Shown: positions 48,493 to 59,217, counted from the stretch's first letter. The stretch: DNA of 64,000 bases from Lytechinus variegatus (GCF_018143015.1 NC_054746.1:12391532-12455531); one strand, 5' to 3'. The notes: generated by a model from the letters alone, not told the origin. Numbers and translations are program-made.

Positions 48493-48873
48493 GTGATCCA
48501 TGCGTATGGGACATTTTGTCAACAATTTTTAGTCTCTTAGCTGATTGCTTGAGCAGTGAAAAATTATTTTTGGTCAATAATAAAGCTATAGTGGGTAGTC
48601 ATGTGAAAAACTGATTACCGACAAAAAATATTTGATTATGGCTGAATCAAGGGCGAAAATGTTGTGTTATACGGGACTCAGAAATGTCCCGTACGACACG
48701 CAACATTTTCACCTCTAATTCACCCATGGACAGCATATTTTTGTTGGTTGTCACTTTTTCATACGTCTACCCAGTAGAACTCTATTATTACCACAAAAAC
48801 AATTGAAATTCTTCGTTTGTGTGGAAAATATGTTGAAAAATAGCTGATTTTTTTAGCATGGAATCCCCCCTTA
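48493..48873. repeat. Imperfect large inverted repeat with conserved core hairpin
   Basis: Arms of about 180 bases meet near 48682. The inner 23 bases (AAAATGTTG and ACGGGAC on each side of an 8-base loop) are almost perfectly paired; the outer arms (TGGGTAG, AATATT, AATAATA words) are about 70% alike by eye. Probably a foldback MITE related to the sequence at 46877. Confidence 0.6.
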
Positions 48874-48894
48874 ATGAATTAAAAAGGGGCACTT

Positions 48895-49390
48895 GAAGAC
48901 AATTATGCGGCGTATCATGGGGCCTTTGCTGCCCCTTCTGCTAATATGTAAAGTATATTTTGAAACCTCTTATTAGATGTGTCCCTATTTTGTATGTCAT
49001 GTGTGGGGCTAGTGAGACCCTCCCCTTTCTCTTTTCTTTCTTTATTCTTACCCTATTTAAGTAAAGAGTTAATTCATTTTGTGCACCCTTCTATCCATCT
49101 TGACCCATGCATGTATAGGTGTCTATAGAATCATTCTGGACTTTCCAAGAGATTACTAGATTTTCTGGATGTGAGTACAATGTAGCCATTTTTAGAACCT
49201 TGCGACTATGAGCGGCGCTGTGGCTTAGCGGTTAAAGCGCCTGTCTAGTAAACAGGAGATCCCCGGTTCAAATCCGGGCAGTGCCTACTCTTACTTTTTT
49301 TCATAACTGGGCAGGAGTAAGATTTATCAAATTCATGAACGATACGAAACGAAATTTAAAAAAAAAGTCTTTCGTTTTATATCCGTGACC
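48895..49390 (+). repeat. Duplicated tRNA-Thr segment, copy 1 main part
   Basis: It aligns with 50225-50740 over its whole length (ATTATGCGG..., TGCCCCTTC, GAAACCTCTTAT, TTTAAGTAAAGAGTTAATTC, TTTCCAAGAGATTACTAGAT, the tRNA, then GATTTATCAAATTCATGAAC). There are only scattered differences outside the tRNA. Confidence 0.85.
49214..49286 (+). tRNA. tRNA-Thr (anticodon AGT), copy 1
   Basis: A 73-nt cloverleaf. The acceptor stem GGCGCTG pairs with CAGTGCC (one G-T); the D arm is GCTT...AAGC; the anticodon stem CCTGT/ACAGG encloses loop CTAGTAA with anticodon AGT; the T arm is CCCGG-TTCAAAT-CCGGG; the discriminator is T. A run of T follows at about 49293, a Pol III terminator. The sequence is close to the animal tRNA-Thr-AGT consensus, with intact A and B boxes. 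Confidence 0.95.
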
Positions 49391-49509
49391 ATTATTTTCA
49401 ATATCTGTGTAGGAAATTTATTTACATTTGAATAATTATTATTTCTTAATAATAATATATATTATCATTGATAGTCTTATTATTCTTATAGTCTTATTAT
49501 TATTGTTAT

Positions 49510-49760
49510 TATTATCAATATTGGGTTATTCCATTTTAGATGGGCTGTTCCATCTTATCTTTTTTATTAATTTATATATAGTTTTGATTGGTTATTGGAG
49601 TTAAATTGGGTTATTCCATTTTAGTTTATTCAATTTAATTAGGTTATTCCGTTTTAGTCTGGTTATTCCTTTTTCGTTTGGTTGTTCCATTTCATTAAAG
49701 AATAATAAAAATTGGTTCTATTTGATTTGGACATTTCCGTTTAATTTGGGTTATCGTCGC
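49510..49760 (+). repeat. Minisatellite TTGGGTTATTCCATTTTAGT, first block
   Basis: Imperfect ~20-23-base units (GGGTTATTCCATTTTAG, TGGTTATTCC, GGTTGTTCCATTTCATT). The same unit fills most of 51.1-52.9 kb. Confidence 0.75.
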
Positions 49761-50139
49761 TTGTCAGATATTTTTTTGGGAAAAAAGTGGAGCCTATTAT
49801 CATCCCCAATGACCAATCTTGAATCCACCGCATTTTCTTTGAGGGGGTGGTGGAAATGAATAAATACGAATTTGAATTATAATATAATTCTATTTGTATT
49901 CTAATATATTTCTAAATGAATAAAAACAAAAACATATCATTATTGATTGTTACCCCATTTGTTTCATTTCAATATTTTGATAAATAAAATGAGAAAATAA
50001 GGTACCATCCCCCCCGCAAAAAAATATTATTTCAAAGTGATTCCCATGGCCCCTTCGGTATATATTTTATAAATAGTCTCGTTTTTCGTTGTTGTTTTTT
50101 TTTTGGGGGGGGGGCAGAATAAGGATAATGTTTGATTAT

Positions 50140-50740
50140 ATTTTATCTCTCCTCCTGGGATCAACATTGCATTTTAAGTAACAACCACAATTAACTTGGC
50201 GTATAAGGAAACTCACAAATATTCACAAGAACATAATTTATGCGGTATATGGGGCACTTGCTGCCCCTTCCGCTGGTAATTGTAAAGTATATTTTGAAAC
50301 CTCTTATGAGATGTGCCCCTATTTTTTAACATGTCCTTTGAGGGTGCTATTGAGACCCTCCCCTTTCTCTTTTCTTTCTTTATTCTTACCCTATTTAAGT
50401 AAAGAGTTAATTCATTTTGTGCACCCTTCTATCCATCTTGGATCCATCCATGCATATATAGGAGTCTATAGAATCATTCTGGACTTTCCAAGAGATTACT
50501 AGATTTTCTGGATGTGAGTACAATATAGCCATTTTTAAAACCTTGCAAATGTGAACGGCGCTGTGGCTTAGCGGTTAAAGCGCCTGTCTAGTAAACAGGA
50601 GATCCCCGGTTCAAATCCGGGCAGTGCCTACTCTTCTTCCTCATTTTTTTAATAACTGGGCAGGATAAAGATTTATCAAATTCATGAACAATACACGATT
50701 AAATGAAAAAAAAATCTTTCGTTTTGTATCCATGACCGAT
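50140..50740 (+). repeat. Duplicated tRNA-Thr segment, copy 2
   Basis: An uninterrupted version of the segment whose other copy is split between 46797-46876 and 48895-49390. It carries the second tRNA-Thr gene. Confidence 0.85.
50557..50629 (+). tRNA. tRNA-Thr (anticodon AGT), copy 2
   Basis: Identical over all 73 nt to the copy at 49214-49286, while the flanks have diverged, which suggests selection or recent gene conversion on the tRNA. A run of seven T lies about 17 nt downstream. Same strand, 1343 bases from copy 1. Confidence 0.95.
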
Positions 50741-50776
50741 ATCTTTTTGAAAGAAATCATTGATATTTGATTAATA

Positions 50777-50990
50777 GGCGCGATAGCTCAGTCGGTAGAG
50801 CGGGGGATTCGTATTCCGGTGACCCGGGTTCGATTCTCCCTTGGTGCGCTAGTGCCCTTTGGTAAGGCATTAATTCTCAGTACCAGGTCCTTCGGAGAGG
50901 ACCTTAAGCCGTCGGTCCTCTGGTTGCTTGCTTACAAGCATTCATGCTTTCTTAGCAATCAGGTGAAAAATCACCACTAATCAATCAATT
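50777..50990 (+). mobile_element. tRNA-derived SINE, second family
   Basis: The head GGCGCGATAGCTCAGTCGG with GACCCGGGTTCGATTCTCC is tRNA-like but cannot form full acceptor and anticodon stems. The body has CCTTTGGTAAGGCATTAATT, CCAGGTCCTTCGGAGAGGAC and CTTAAGCCGTCGG, different from the other SINEs here. The anticodon position reads TCG, so an Arg-type ancestor is possible. Confidence 0.7.
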
Positions 50991-51129
50991 ATAAATAATA
51001 GAAATAATAATATACTGTGATAGTCTGATTGTTATTATTGCTATGATCATTATTATCAATATTATTGATTAGTATTATTATCAATATTATTATTATCATC
51101 TTTAAAAGTTTTTAAAAAAAATTAAATTT

Positions 51130-51712
51130 AATTCTGTTTTCTAAATGTTATTACATTTTAGGTGGATTAATCCATTTTGACCCATTGTTCCATTTTACTT
51201 TTTCTAATTAATTTGTTTATTTAAGTTCACTTTCACTTTAATTCGAATGTTCCATTTTATTTTTTTTAATGATTAAGTTCATATTTTTTAAAATTCATTC
51301 ATTCTTTTTTTATTTTGGTTATCCCATTTTAATTGGGATGTGACATCCTACTTTTTTTATCAATTTGGTTCTATTTTAGTTGGGTTATTCCATTTCAATT
51401 TTTCAAATTCATTTAGTTTTTTTTTTTATTTGGTTTATTCAATTTTAATCGGGTTATTCCATTCTATTTTTTTTCTTGGGTTATTCCATTTTATTTTATT
51501 TTTATCAATAGTTCTACATAGTTTGGTTATTCCATTTTACTTTTTTATATATTCACTTATTTTTTTTTATTTGGGTTATTCCATTTCAACTAGATTGTTC
51601 CATTTTTATTCCATTAGTTCTATTTTAGTTGGGTTATTCTATTTTAGTTGGGCTGTTCCATTTTACTTAATTGTTAATTTAGTTCTGTTTTAGTTGGGTT
51701 ATTCATTAAATT
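51130..51712 (+). repeat. Minisatellite TTGGGTTATTCCATTTTAGT, second block
   Basis: Many diverged units (TTGGGTTATTCCATTTCAAT, CGGGTTATTCCATTCTATT and similar) separated by T-rich fillers. The 117-codon frame at 51340-51693, with repeated VGLFHF, is only the translation of the repeat. Confidence 0.8.
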
Positions 51713-51984
51713 GCGGCCAATTGGATAAGTTTCCTGACTTTGAAGCAGTGTTGTTGGTTCGAATCCCAGCCATGGCGTAATTTCATTCAAAAAGAAATTT
51801 ATCCACATTGTACTGCACTCAACCGAGGTGAGGTGAATGGGTACCCGGCGGGATTAAGTCCTTGAATGCATGAGCGCTGAAAGGCAGATCGAGCTAAAGC
51901 GGGGGTAACAATAAAAACAACGTGCCTCGGAATAGAATATTTCTAGATAGATGGAGCAATTTAAATGCCTTTTATTATTATTGA
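51713..51984 (+). mobile_element. tRNA-derived SINE inserted in the minisatellite
   Basis: A head with TGGTTCGAATCCCAGCCATGG, the shared body (ATCCACATTGTACTGCACTC, AGGTGAGGTGAATGGGTACC) and an ATT tail. Minisatellite units continue on both sides, so insertion followed the array's formation. Confidence 0.8.
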
Positions 51985-52860
51985 TTTTAGTTGGGTTGTT
52001 CCATTGAAAATAATTTAGTTCTATTTTTGTTGAGTTATTTCATTGTACTTGGGTTAATCCATTACGTTTTTATCAATTAGGTTTTATTGAAGTTTGGTTG
52101 TTCCGTTTTGCTTTTGTTAGTCCATTTTAAATTCGTTAGTCCATTTTAGTTGGGTTATTACATCAGTATTTGGGCTGTTCCATTTTATTTTTTTTCTATT
52201 AATTCATATTTATTTTTGATTGGTTATTCCGTTTTAGTTGGGTTATTCCATTTTAATTGGGTTATCCATCTTAGTTGGGATATTTCATTTTAATTGGGTA
52301 ATTCCATTTTAGTTGGGTTTACTCCATTTTATTTTTTATTCTTTATTATAGTTCTATTTTGTTGGCATTTCCCTTTTAGTTTGGTTATTCCATTTTAATT
52401 GGGTTCACTTGTTAAATAAAAAAAGGGAATTTAGTTCTTCTATTTTGTTGGGTTATTCCGTGTTAATTTGGTCATTTAATTTTAATTGGGCTTTTTCCAT
52501 TTTTTTTCAATTTTTGTTTTTGTTGGGTTATTCAATTATAGTTGGCATACTCCATTTCAATTGGGTTGTTCCATTTTTAAAAATAAATTAGTTATCATTA
52601 TTTTTTTTTTTGGGGGGGCTATTCCATTTTAGTTGGGTTATTCAATCTTAATTAGGTAGTTCCATTTTATTTTTTTCTGTTAATTCATATCTATTTTTAA
52701 TTGGTTATTACGTTGTAGTTGGGTAATTCTATTTCGATTGGGTTATCCCATTTTAATTCGGTTATTCCATTTCATTTTTAATTAATTAAATTATTTTTAG
52801 TAGGGTTATTCGATTTTAGTTGCGTTCCATTTTTTTCAGTTGGGTTATTCCATTTTTTAT
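51985..52860 (+). repeat. Minisatellite TTGGGTTATTCCATTTTAGT, third block
   Basis: The densest part of the array, for example near 52210-52420, where GGGTTATTCCATTTTA-type units follow one another every 20-23 bases. The strand is strongly T/G-biased. Confidence 0.85.
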
Positions 52861-54115
52861 ATCTTTGTCTTCTTTGCTTGTCAACTTCTTTCTGACGACA
52901 ACCCCTAAACGAAATCCCCAGCACCCCCTTTTAAAAACTTATTCCGAGGGCCCGGGTAGTAGTAGTAATAGCATTACTATTAGTATTACCATTATTTTTA
53001 TTTATTATCCATCTATCTATTCTTTCCGGGGGGGTGATATCATTATTGCGCAAGAACTCGTGCATTACCTTGACGAACGAGAGCTTATTGGCTAACCAAC
53101 GCAGAAATAATTTAATGCAACTATTACCATAAATGCTATGTCATTCTCGTATTATGTATCACTTATTTAGGTTTTTGATAAATGACCGAAATGATACAAT
53201 TAAACGGCAATTATATTGGTCTTTACTGTATTTAAATTTATTCATTCGACAGATATCATAATTGCATTATCGATTTCCAAACAATCTTTATTATTTACAT
53301 TTATATTTTTTTCGACAGATAGATTTAATTGAATCATCGATTTCAATACAATGTTTGTTAATTGGTGTTTGTAAGAATCAATATATTTCAGCTGCCTGAG
53401 CATACCTTGTTTTATCAATACCGTGCCTACCATACATAGAAAAAAATATTGAATCTAAGTTGATTGAAAAAAAATGGATGGAGATTTCTTCTATATTTGG
53501 ATAAGAAGTAGGGATAAAGTAGCTTTCACATCTGGACTTTTTTTTATACCAAGTAATGAAATTCAAGATTTTATTCCCTGATGCCAAGAAAGCATTGTCA
53601 TGAAGTTTAATAAAGGACAAACCTTTGTAAAAGAACAGATTTTTCATACCAAGGATTAGAATATGATAGAATTGGCTTACCTTAATTACACCTGTATGCT
53701 GACTCAAACATTCACTTATGACGGTATTATTTGCAGGTTTGTAAGCTGTCACATCTGTGGTCCGTTTAAAAAAAGCGTTGCAAGTAAAAAGGTAACGTTG
53801 CCATTATGGCTACTACCATCAACAGACAATCATAATCAATGTTTCCTTGGTAGTAACCATTATGTAAAAGTATTACTATGACATTACCAGTGTGACCAAC
53901 TTGAAGTCTCCATAATAATGCATAGTCTGTGATTACAACTTAAAAAACAAACAAAAAAACATTTAAAAGTCGTATCTTTCTTATCGTTCTTCCATACTGT
54001 TCAAATTTTCAGCTATTTGTCTAATTTGTCCTTTCCTTTAAACCAAAATTTTCATGTGGGTTGTATCCCCCTCTAGATAACATTGTGTTATAAATAAATG
54101 GCTTGCCATTAGCTA
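52861..54115. other. Non-repeat spacer with an unexplained 124-codon frame
   Basis: The minus-strand frame at 53378-53752 (MTAYKPANNTVISECLSQHT...) is the longest in the window that is not inside a visible repeat. It has Ile/Phe/Lys/Ser-rich AT-driven composition, no signal peptide, domain or promoter, and I recognise no relative. I see nothing else here. Confidence 0.3.
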
Positions 54116-54252
54116 CGGATCCCTTAAAGTGCCATCGACTTGTAGACATGGCGAGATAATTATATCTTGTCAAGTCGACATAATTATGTTATCATATGAT
54201 ACATTATCTCGCCAAGACAACACATTTCGCCAAGTTGACTAACACCTGCCTG

Positions 54253-55281
54253 CAGTGGCGTACCGTGGGTCACCGCATGGGGGGGGGCATCAGCAAACAT
54301 TTTGAGTCAGCGCTCGAAGCACGCTCAGTTGCCAGATATACTGACCTTATAGATACATTTGAAGGACAGTACCTTTAAACGGATGTGTATCTCACTGATC
54401 ACATATAATGCGAGCCCGAAGCGCGAGCTGAAATTTCTTGATATTCCGACCGAAAAGGGACATTATAAGCAAATTCATGTAATAACGATACGTACCTGTC
54501 TCGCTAAACAAACAATGCGAGCGCGAAGTAAGAGCTGAAATTCTTTTATTTATTGACCCCAAACAGGGAATCCATTAGGAATCCATTAAGTGTATACATA
54601 TCTCACCATCTAATGCGAGTGCCAAGCGCTTGCTGATTTTGATAGAATCACATCTAAATACAACCACTTGTATTTATTGCAATCATGATTATCATACGCA
54701 TCTCATTGCGAGTGCGAGCTGAAAGTTTAGGAAATTCAGACCTGAAGAGGGGCATTATAAGACTTGCTTGTAGGAATTCACGAAGACTATACGCATTTCA
54801 CTAACCACTAATGATGCGAGCGCGAAGTACTGAAATTTTTGATAATAAGATCAGAAAAAGGAACATTTTAAAGACTAATTTTAGGAATTCATGAAGAGCA
54901 GACATATCTCACCAATCCACTATGCGAACGTAAACACGGACAGGAACCTTAAAATGGGGCAATCACTTTAAGTAGTCATGAAAAAGAAGCATATGCCACT
55001 ACATAAAACAATAATTCGAAGTGAGAGGAAATATAATTATTTTATAAAACGGGAGGTTTTAGAACAACAGGATTATATATCTCGTCAAATAGAAAATGCG
55101 AGCACCAGGAACAATAGACATAGGCCCTGAACAAATTATGTTTCATAAAGTTACGAATTTTTTAAAAAGTAATATAACATAACATAATTATAATATAACA
55201 TTTTAACGAACAATAATCTCGTCTTTCCCACTACGTTTTTTCCCCTTTCCCCTCCATTTCTCCGTTTCCCCTGTTTTTTTT
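54253..55281. mobile_element. Element with GCGAGCGCGAAG tandem repeats nested in the foldback
   Basis: It begins CAGTGGCGTACCGTGGGTCA and ends in TTTTTTTT, flanked by GCCTG on both sides (54248-54252, 55282-55286). The interior has diverged ~100-110-base units, each with TGCGAGCGCGAAG-type and GCTGAAATTTTTGAT words (about 54410, 54516, 54616, 54706, 54816). Its insertion interrupts the left arm of the foldback. Confidence 0.6.
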
Positions 55282-55371
55282 GCCTGCCTGTATATCATCT
55301 TGGCGAGATAACGTATCTCGCCAGGTTGACATTTACATTTTTGTATGTCATGTTGACACACACTTGTTTAC

Positions 55372-55856
55372 GGAGCCTTTAAAATGCCATCGACTTGACG
55401 ACTTGGCGAGATACTTTATCTGGCCATGTCGACATAATAACCTTATTACGTCGACATGGCGAGATACATTATTTCGCCAATTTGACTTATAGAAATGTAT
55501 ATGTCGACAAGGTGAGATACGTTATCTTGCCAAGTTGACTTACAAAACATTATATGTCAACATGGAGAGATGTGAAGTGTCAAAGGCCCGTCGAGAGTCC
55601 AAATATCTCGCCAAGTTGACATATAACTTTTTATAAGTCGACTTGGCTAGATCAAATATCTCGCCATGTTGACATATAACTTTTTATAAGTCAACTTGGC
55701 AAGATAATGTTTCTCATCGTGTCGACATATACATTTCTATAAGTCGACTTGGCGAGATGACGTATTTCGCAAGGTCGACATAATAAGGTTATTATGTCGA
55801 CATGGAAGATAAAGTATCTCGCCAAGTCGTCAAGTCGATGGCACTTAAAAGGCTCC
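55372..55856. repeat. 485-bp near-complete inverted repeat
   Basis: GGAGCCTTTAAAATGCCATC at the left pairs with the complement of the right end (GATGGCACTTAAAAGGCTCC), and the arms stay alike for about 200 bases each. Within each arm the TCGACTTGGCGAGATA word alternates in orientation, so hairpins exist inside the hairpin. The only unique part is about 60 bases near 55570-55600. Confidence 0.8.
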
Positions 55857-55948
55857 ATACTTTTTCGTATGTCGACTTAAGAATATATAATTTCTCACCA
55901 AGGTGACATAAAACTTTTGATAATTATGTCGACTTGGTGAGATAAATA

Positions 55949-57238
55949 CGGAAGCTTAAAAGTGCCCCAAGAAGCCGAGATAATTTAAGACGAGAAAAAA
56001 AGTCAAGAAGACGAGAAAAAGAGTCAAGAAGACAAAAAGAAGAGGCAAAGAAGACAAAAAGGCAAAATCCTGGATCTCGTCAAGTCGACTTCCGAAGGAC
56101 AAGAAGACAAGATCCCAGAACTCATCAAGTCGACTTCGTCAGGACGAGAAGACAAGATCCTGGATTTCGTCAAGTCGACTTCTGTAGGACGAGAAGACAA
56201 AAAGACAAGATCCTGGATCTCGGCAAGTGGACTTCCGAAGGACGAGAAGACAAAAGACAAGATCCCGGATCTCGTCAAGTCGACTTCTGTAGGACGAGAA
56301 AAAAAAAAGATAAGATCCTCATTCTCGTCAAGTCGTCTTCGTTAGGACGGGAAGTCAAGAAGACGTGCATGATCCAGGATGTCGTCAATTCGACTTACTT
56401 AGGATGAGAAGACAAGAAGACAAGATCCTCAATCTCATCAAGTCGGCTTTGTCAGGACGACAAAGCTTCTCTCCGCCGCCCCTGCAAAGAAACACAAGAA
56501 TTATAGGTTCATAGGCTCTAAGCATATAATGTTTCATAAAGTTACGAAAAAAATATTCATGCAATATGATATACATATATATATACGTTTCTCTTTCTTT
56601 CTCTCCTTTCCCCCGTTTTTGACCTTGTTCACACAGAAATGAAAAAGTGTTGGAAATATAAGAGAACTTCAGAAATATTGACAACCAAAAAATTAAACGA
56701 AACGACTGAATTATAGTCTATCGCGAATAGCCATCTTGGCACCAATAAGTTGATTTGCCGAGTTTTCACAACTCGTCATTTTGTTTTCTCGTCCTGATAA
56801 AGTCGATTTGTCGAGATTGAGAATCTTGTCTTCTTGTCTTCTCGTTTTGAATAAGTCGACTTAACGATATCCTGGATCACGTCCCCTTGACTTCCCGTCC
56901 TGACGAAGACGACTTGACACGACTTGACGAGATTGAGGACCTTCTCTTCTCGTCCCAAATAAGTCGACTTGACGAGATAGAGGATCTTGTCTTCCTGTCT
57001 TCTCATCCTAAATAAGTCGATTTGATCAGATTCTGGATCTCGCCTTCTACTGTTCTTGTCCTAGTTAAGTCGACTTGACGAGATTGAGGATCTTGTCTTC
57101 TTATCTTCTCATCCTAAATAAGTCAACTTATTGAGATTGAGGATCTCGTCTTCTTGTCTTCTTTCCTCGTCTTCTTGTAATCTTGACTCTTTTTCTCGTC
57201 TTCTCAACTCGTCTTCTGGGGGCACGTCTAAGCTTCCG
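55949..57238. mobile_element. Inner foldback element with tandem-repeat arms and unique middle
   Basis: CGGAAGCTTAAAAGTGCCCC (55949) and GGGGCACGTCTAAGCTTCCG (to 57238) are inverted ends. The left arm (about 55975-56460) is a tandem array of AAGATCCTGGATCTCGTCAAGTCGACTTC-like units of about 45-65 bases; the right arm (about 56780-57230) is the same array inverted. The middle, about 56470-56770, is unique. The AGAAG/CTTCT-rich frames on either strand are by-products. Confidence 0.75.
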
Positions 57239-57341
57239 TAGATAAAGTATCTCGCCAAGTTGACATAATACATTATTATGTCGACTTGGCGAGATGAATT
57301 ATCTCGCAATTTCTACAAGTCGATGACATTTCAGAGCTTCC

Positions 57342-57560
57342 TTAATCAACGTCGCTGTACGTTGAATGGTAACGAAACACGGAAACATCCAATATTGATG
57401 AAAAAGCTAGTGACAGATGCCATTCCTAATTTATCAGATATTATTTTCTTTATGTTGTTATCTAATAAAGGGCAAAAAACGCATTGATTTATTGATATAA
57501 TCAAACGAAAAACATCTGGCGTTTAAAGTACATGTAATAATTCATTCCGCAAGACATCGA
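57342..57560. other. Non-coding spacer
   Basis: No feature recognised. Confidence 0.4.
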
Positions 57561-58211
57561 ACGGGGGGGACACTCAGCTATATAGTTGTACACACGCGCG
57601 ACCACACGTTATGCACCCCCCCCCCCCCTTTAACAAATTTATCCATTGGTCCAGTTTATACCCTATTCAAATATATTTCTTGTGCTTTTTGACAATTTTG
57701 CCCCCTAACCAAGTATAACAAGTATAAATCTTGAAATATACCCTATACAATTAAGTATAACCTCTCAACGATGTTTATGACAATATCTCTCGAAAAACCT
57801 CTTAAAATAATGGAAGTTGGATCGAAGTTGCACGAATTTCTAAGTAGCAAGCTAAGAAAACGAGTTTGGAGAAAAAATGCCCACAACATTTTTAAGAGCT
57901 AAACAAATTGAGATTCTGTGTGAAGTTAAATTTTAGTAAATTAAGTGATAATTTCCATTACACTATTTAACAATGAATGAATGAAACTGTATTTGTGTAA
58001 ATTATGGGGCTAAAATGTTATGATTTATTATCATGTACATGATATATATTTGTTTTACTCCACAATCATACCCTTTATGTCCGATTTTGGCCTTCTTTAC
58101 CTAAACGTGTCACTCTCGTGACGCACCATGATCAGCAAAAAGTACCCTTTTAGGCGTTTTTGTTTTGTTTTTTTAGGTCGCGCAGCAAATATAGTTGAGT
58201 AGCCCCCCGGG
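57561..58211. mobile_element. 0.65-kb MITE with CGGGGGG ends
   Basis: CGGGGGGGACACTCAGCTAT and GACC-CGCGCG words on the left are matched by GGTCGCGCAG, ATAGTTGAGT and AGCCCCCCGGG on the right. The interior is AT-rich and non-coding. Its ends resemble those at 43947-44350. Confidence 0.65.
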
Positions 58212-58797
58212 ACAGAGAACTGTAATTGCATTATCGACGTTAAACAATAATTGTTTCTGTGTTTGTCAGAATTAATTAATTTTCTATAATAGGTGGTTAG
58301 ATAAAGTTTTTTTTGTCCATATACATAGGCCTAAACTTTAAGTACAAACATTGTCCGGATCCATATCTTATAATGTAATTATCAAATTGAGAAAAAAAAA
58401 CCAGGAAAGTGCAAAGACAATATTTGAAAAGGAGAAGGTCTGACGCCCCCACAATGGAGAGAAGGGGCAGGGATTATCACCCCTATGGTTTTCAAGTAGT
58501 GAAAAAGGGGGCAAGGAAGGAGGAAAATGGAGGGAAGAAATGGAAGAAAATAATGATAAGAAAGGATTGCTATAGTGTATCCCCATAGAGCACATTATAT
58601 TTCAATAGAAAAAAAGACGTCACGTTAAGATCGCCTTGCCCATATTGTAATTGCGCCGCCCCTTAAAAAAGCAATACATTTCCCAGACCACGGGTTACCT
58701 CCCCCCCACAAAAAAAATAATGAAATAGAAATAACAATAAATATATAAAATATGCAAATTGTTCAACTGGCAACAAAATGCTTTAACGGTTCTGATT
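58212..58797. other. Non-coding spacer
   Basis: No exon or element recognised. The 75-codon minus-strand frame at 58368-58595 is unsupported. Confidence 0.4.
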
Positions 58798-58885
58798 CTT
58801 TCTTTTTTCTTTCTTTCTTTTTTTCTTTCTTTCTTTCTTTCTTTCTTTCTTTTTTTCTTTCTTTTTTTTTTTCTTTCTTTCCTCT
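58798..58885 (+). repeat. TTTC microsatellite
   Basis: TTTC tetranucleotides with T-rich interruptions, about 255 bases upstream of the astacin TATA box. A polypurine/polypyrimidine tract of this type can take unusual DNA structures. Confidence 0.85.
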
Positions 58886-59139
58886 TTCTTTATGTTTTTA
58901 ATATGTTGAGAAGAATTGCTTTCACTTTTTTGTGTTCCCCCTTTGTTGTTTATCGAGGACACTGCTCATCTTCCATTCCAAATACAGACAAACAAAGAGG
59001 CCGTTCGTATATTTACAGAGTAAATGATTTGTCACGTAATCAAATTAATTAATATATATCATTCAATTGGGTAAACAGGTATTTCGAGATTAATTTGAAA
59101 CGGTATTATTGTAAGAACTATAATTGGTGGTGATTTTTG

Positions 59140-59217
59140 TATAAATACACCAGTCATATTGGGAGAGATTTCGTGGTACTCGTCATTCAGCTAAGTATCT
59201 CTTAGTTTTAACCAAAG
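59140..59217 (+). promoter_or_regulatory. Core promoter and 5' UTR of the astacin gene
   Basis: TATAAATA at 59140-59147 is 71 bases before the ATG at 59218. A start site about 30 bases below the TATA box (near 59170) would give a 5' UTR of roughly 45-50 nt; TCATTCAG at about 59182 is a plausible initiator. The start context AAAGATGG has a favourable A at -3 and G at +4. Confidence 0.6.

Larger units (their letters stand above)
46877..48890. mobile_element. Compound ~2-kb insertion within the duplicated segment
   Basis: Comparison with copy 2 at 50.14-50.74 kb shows this DNA to be extra. It opens with TTAGGGCGATTCCATACG and closes near 48873 with CATGGAATCCCCCCTTAA, an imperfect inverted match. 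Inside are a 0.2-kb MITE, short repeats of GATGATAATACAGGCCATTC (near 48395 and 48433) and a large inverted repeat. It may be several insertions rather than one element. Confidence 0.5.
54116..57341. mobile_element. Composite foldback (TU-like) element, outer inverted ends
   Basis: GTGCCATCGACTTGTAGA near 54130 is matched in inverted sense by TCTACAAGTCGATGACA near 57311, giving arms of about 42 bases. Between them nearly all sequence except two unique islands is made of short words such as TCGACTTGGCGAGATA in alternating orientation. Sea urchin TU elements have long inverted arms made of short tandem repeats around a unique middle (established); assigning this element to them is inference. 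It contains at least three nested elements. Confidence 0.65.

Noticed and set aside
49214-49286. SINE head rather than tRNA gene
   Set aside because: All stems pair, the discriminator and anticodon fit tRNA-Thr, and no SINE body follows; a true tRNA gene is the better call.
50777-50849. tRNA gene
   Set aside because: The acceptor and anticodon stems do not pair fully, and a SINE body follows without a Pol III terminator, so it is called as a SINE head.
51340-51693. 117-codon frame with repeated hydrophobic motifs, like a membrane protein
   Set aside because: It is the direct translation of the TTGGGTTATTCCATTTTAGT minisatellite.
54253-55281. CRISPR-like array from regularly spaced GCGAGCGCGAAG words
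   Set aside because: The repeats are degenerate, the units are continuous without unique spacers of fixed size, and the host is eukaryotic; these are diverged tandem units of a mobile element.
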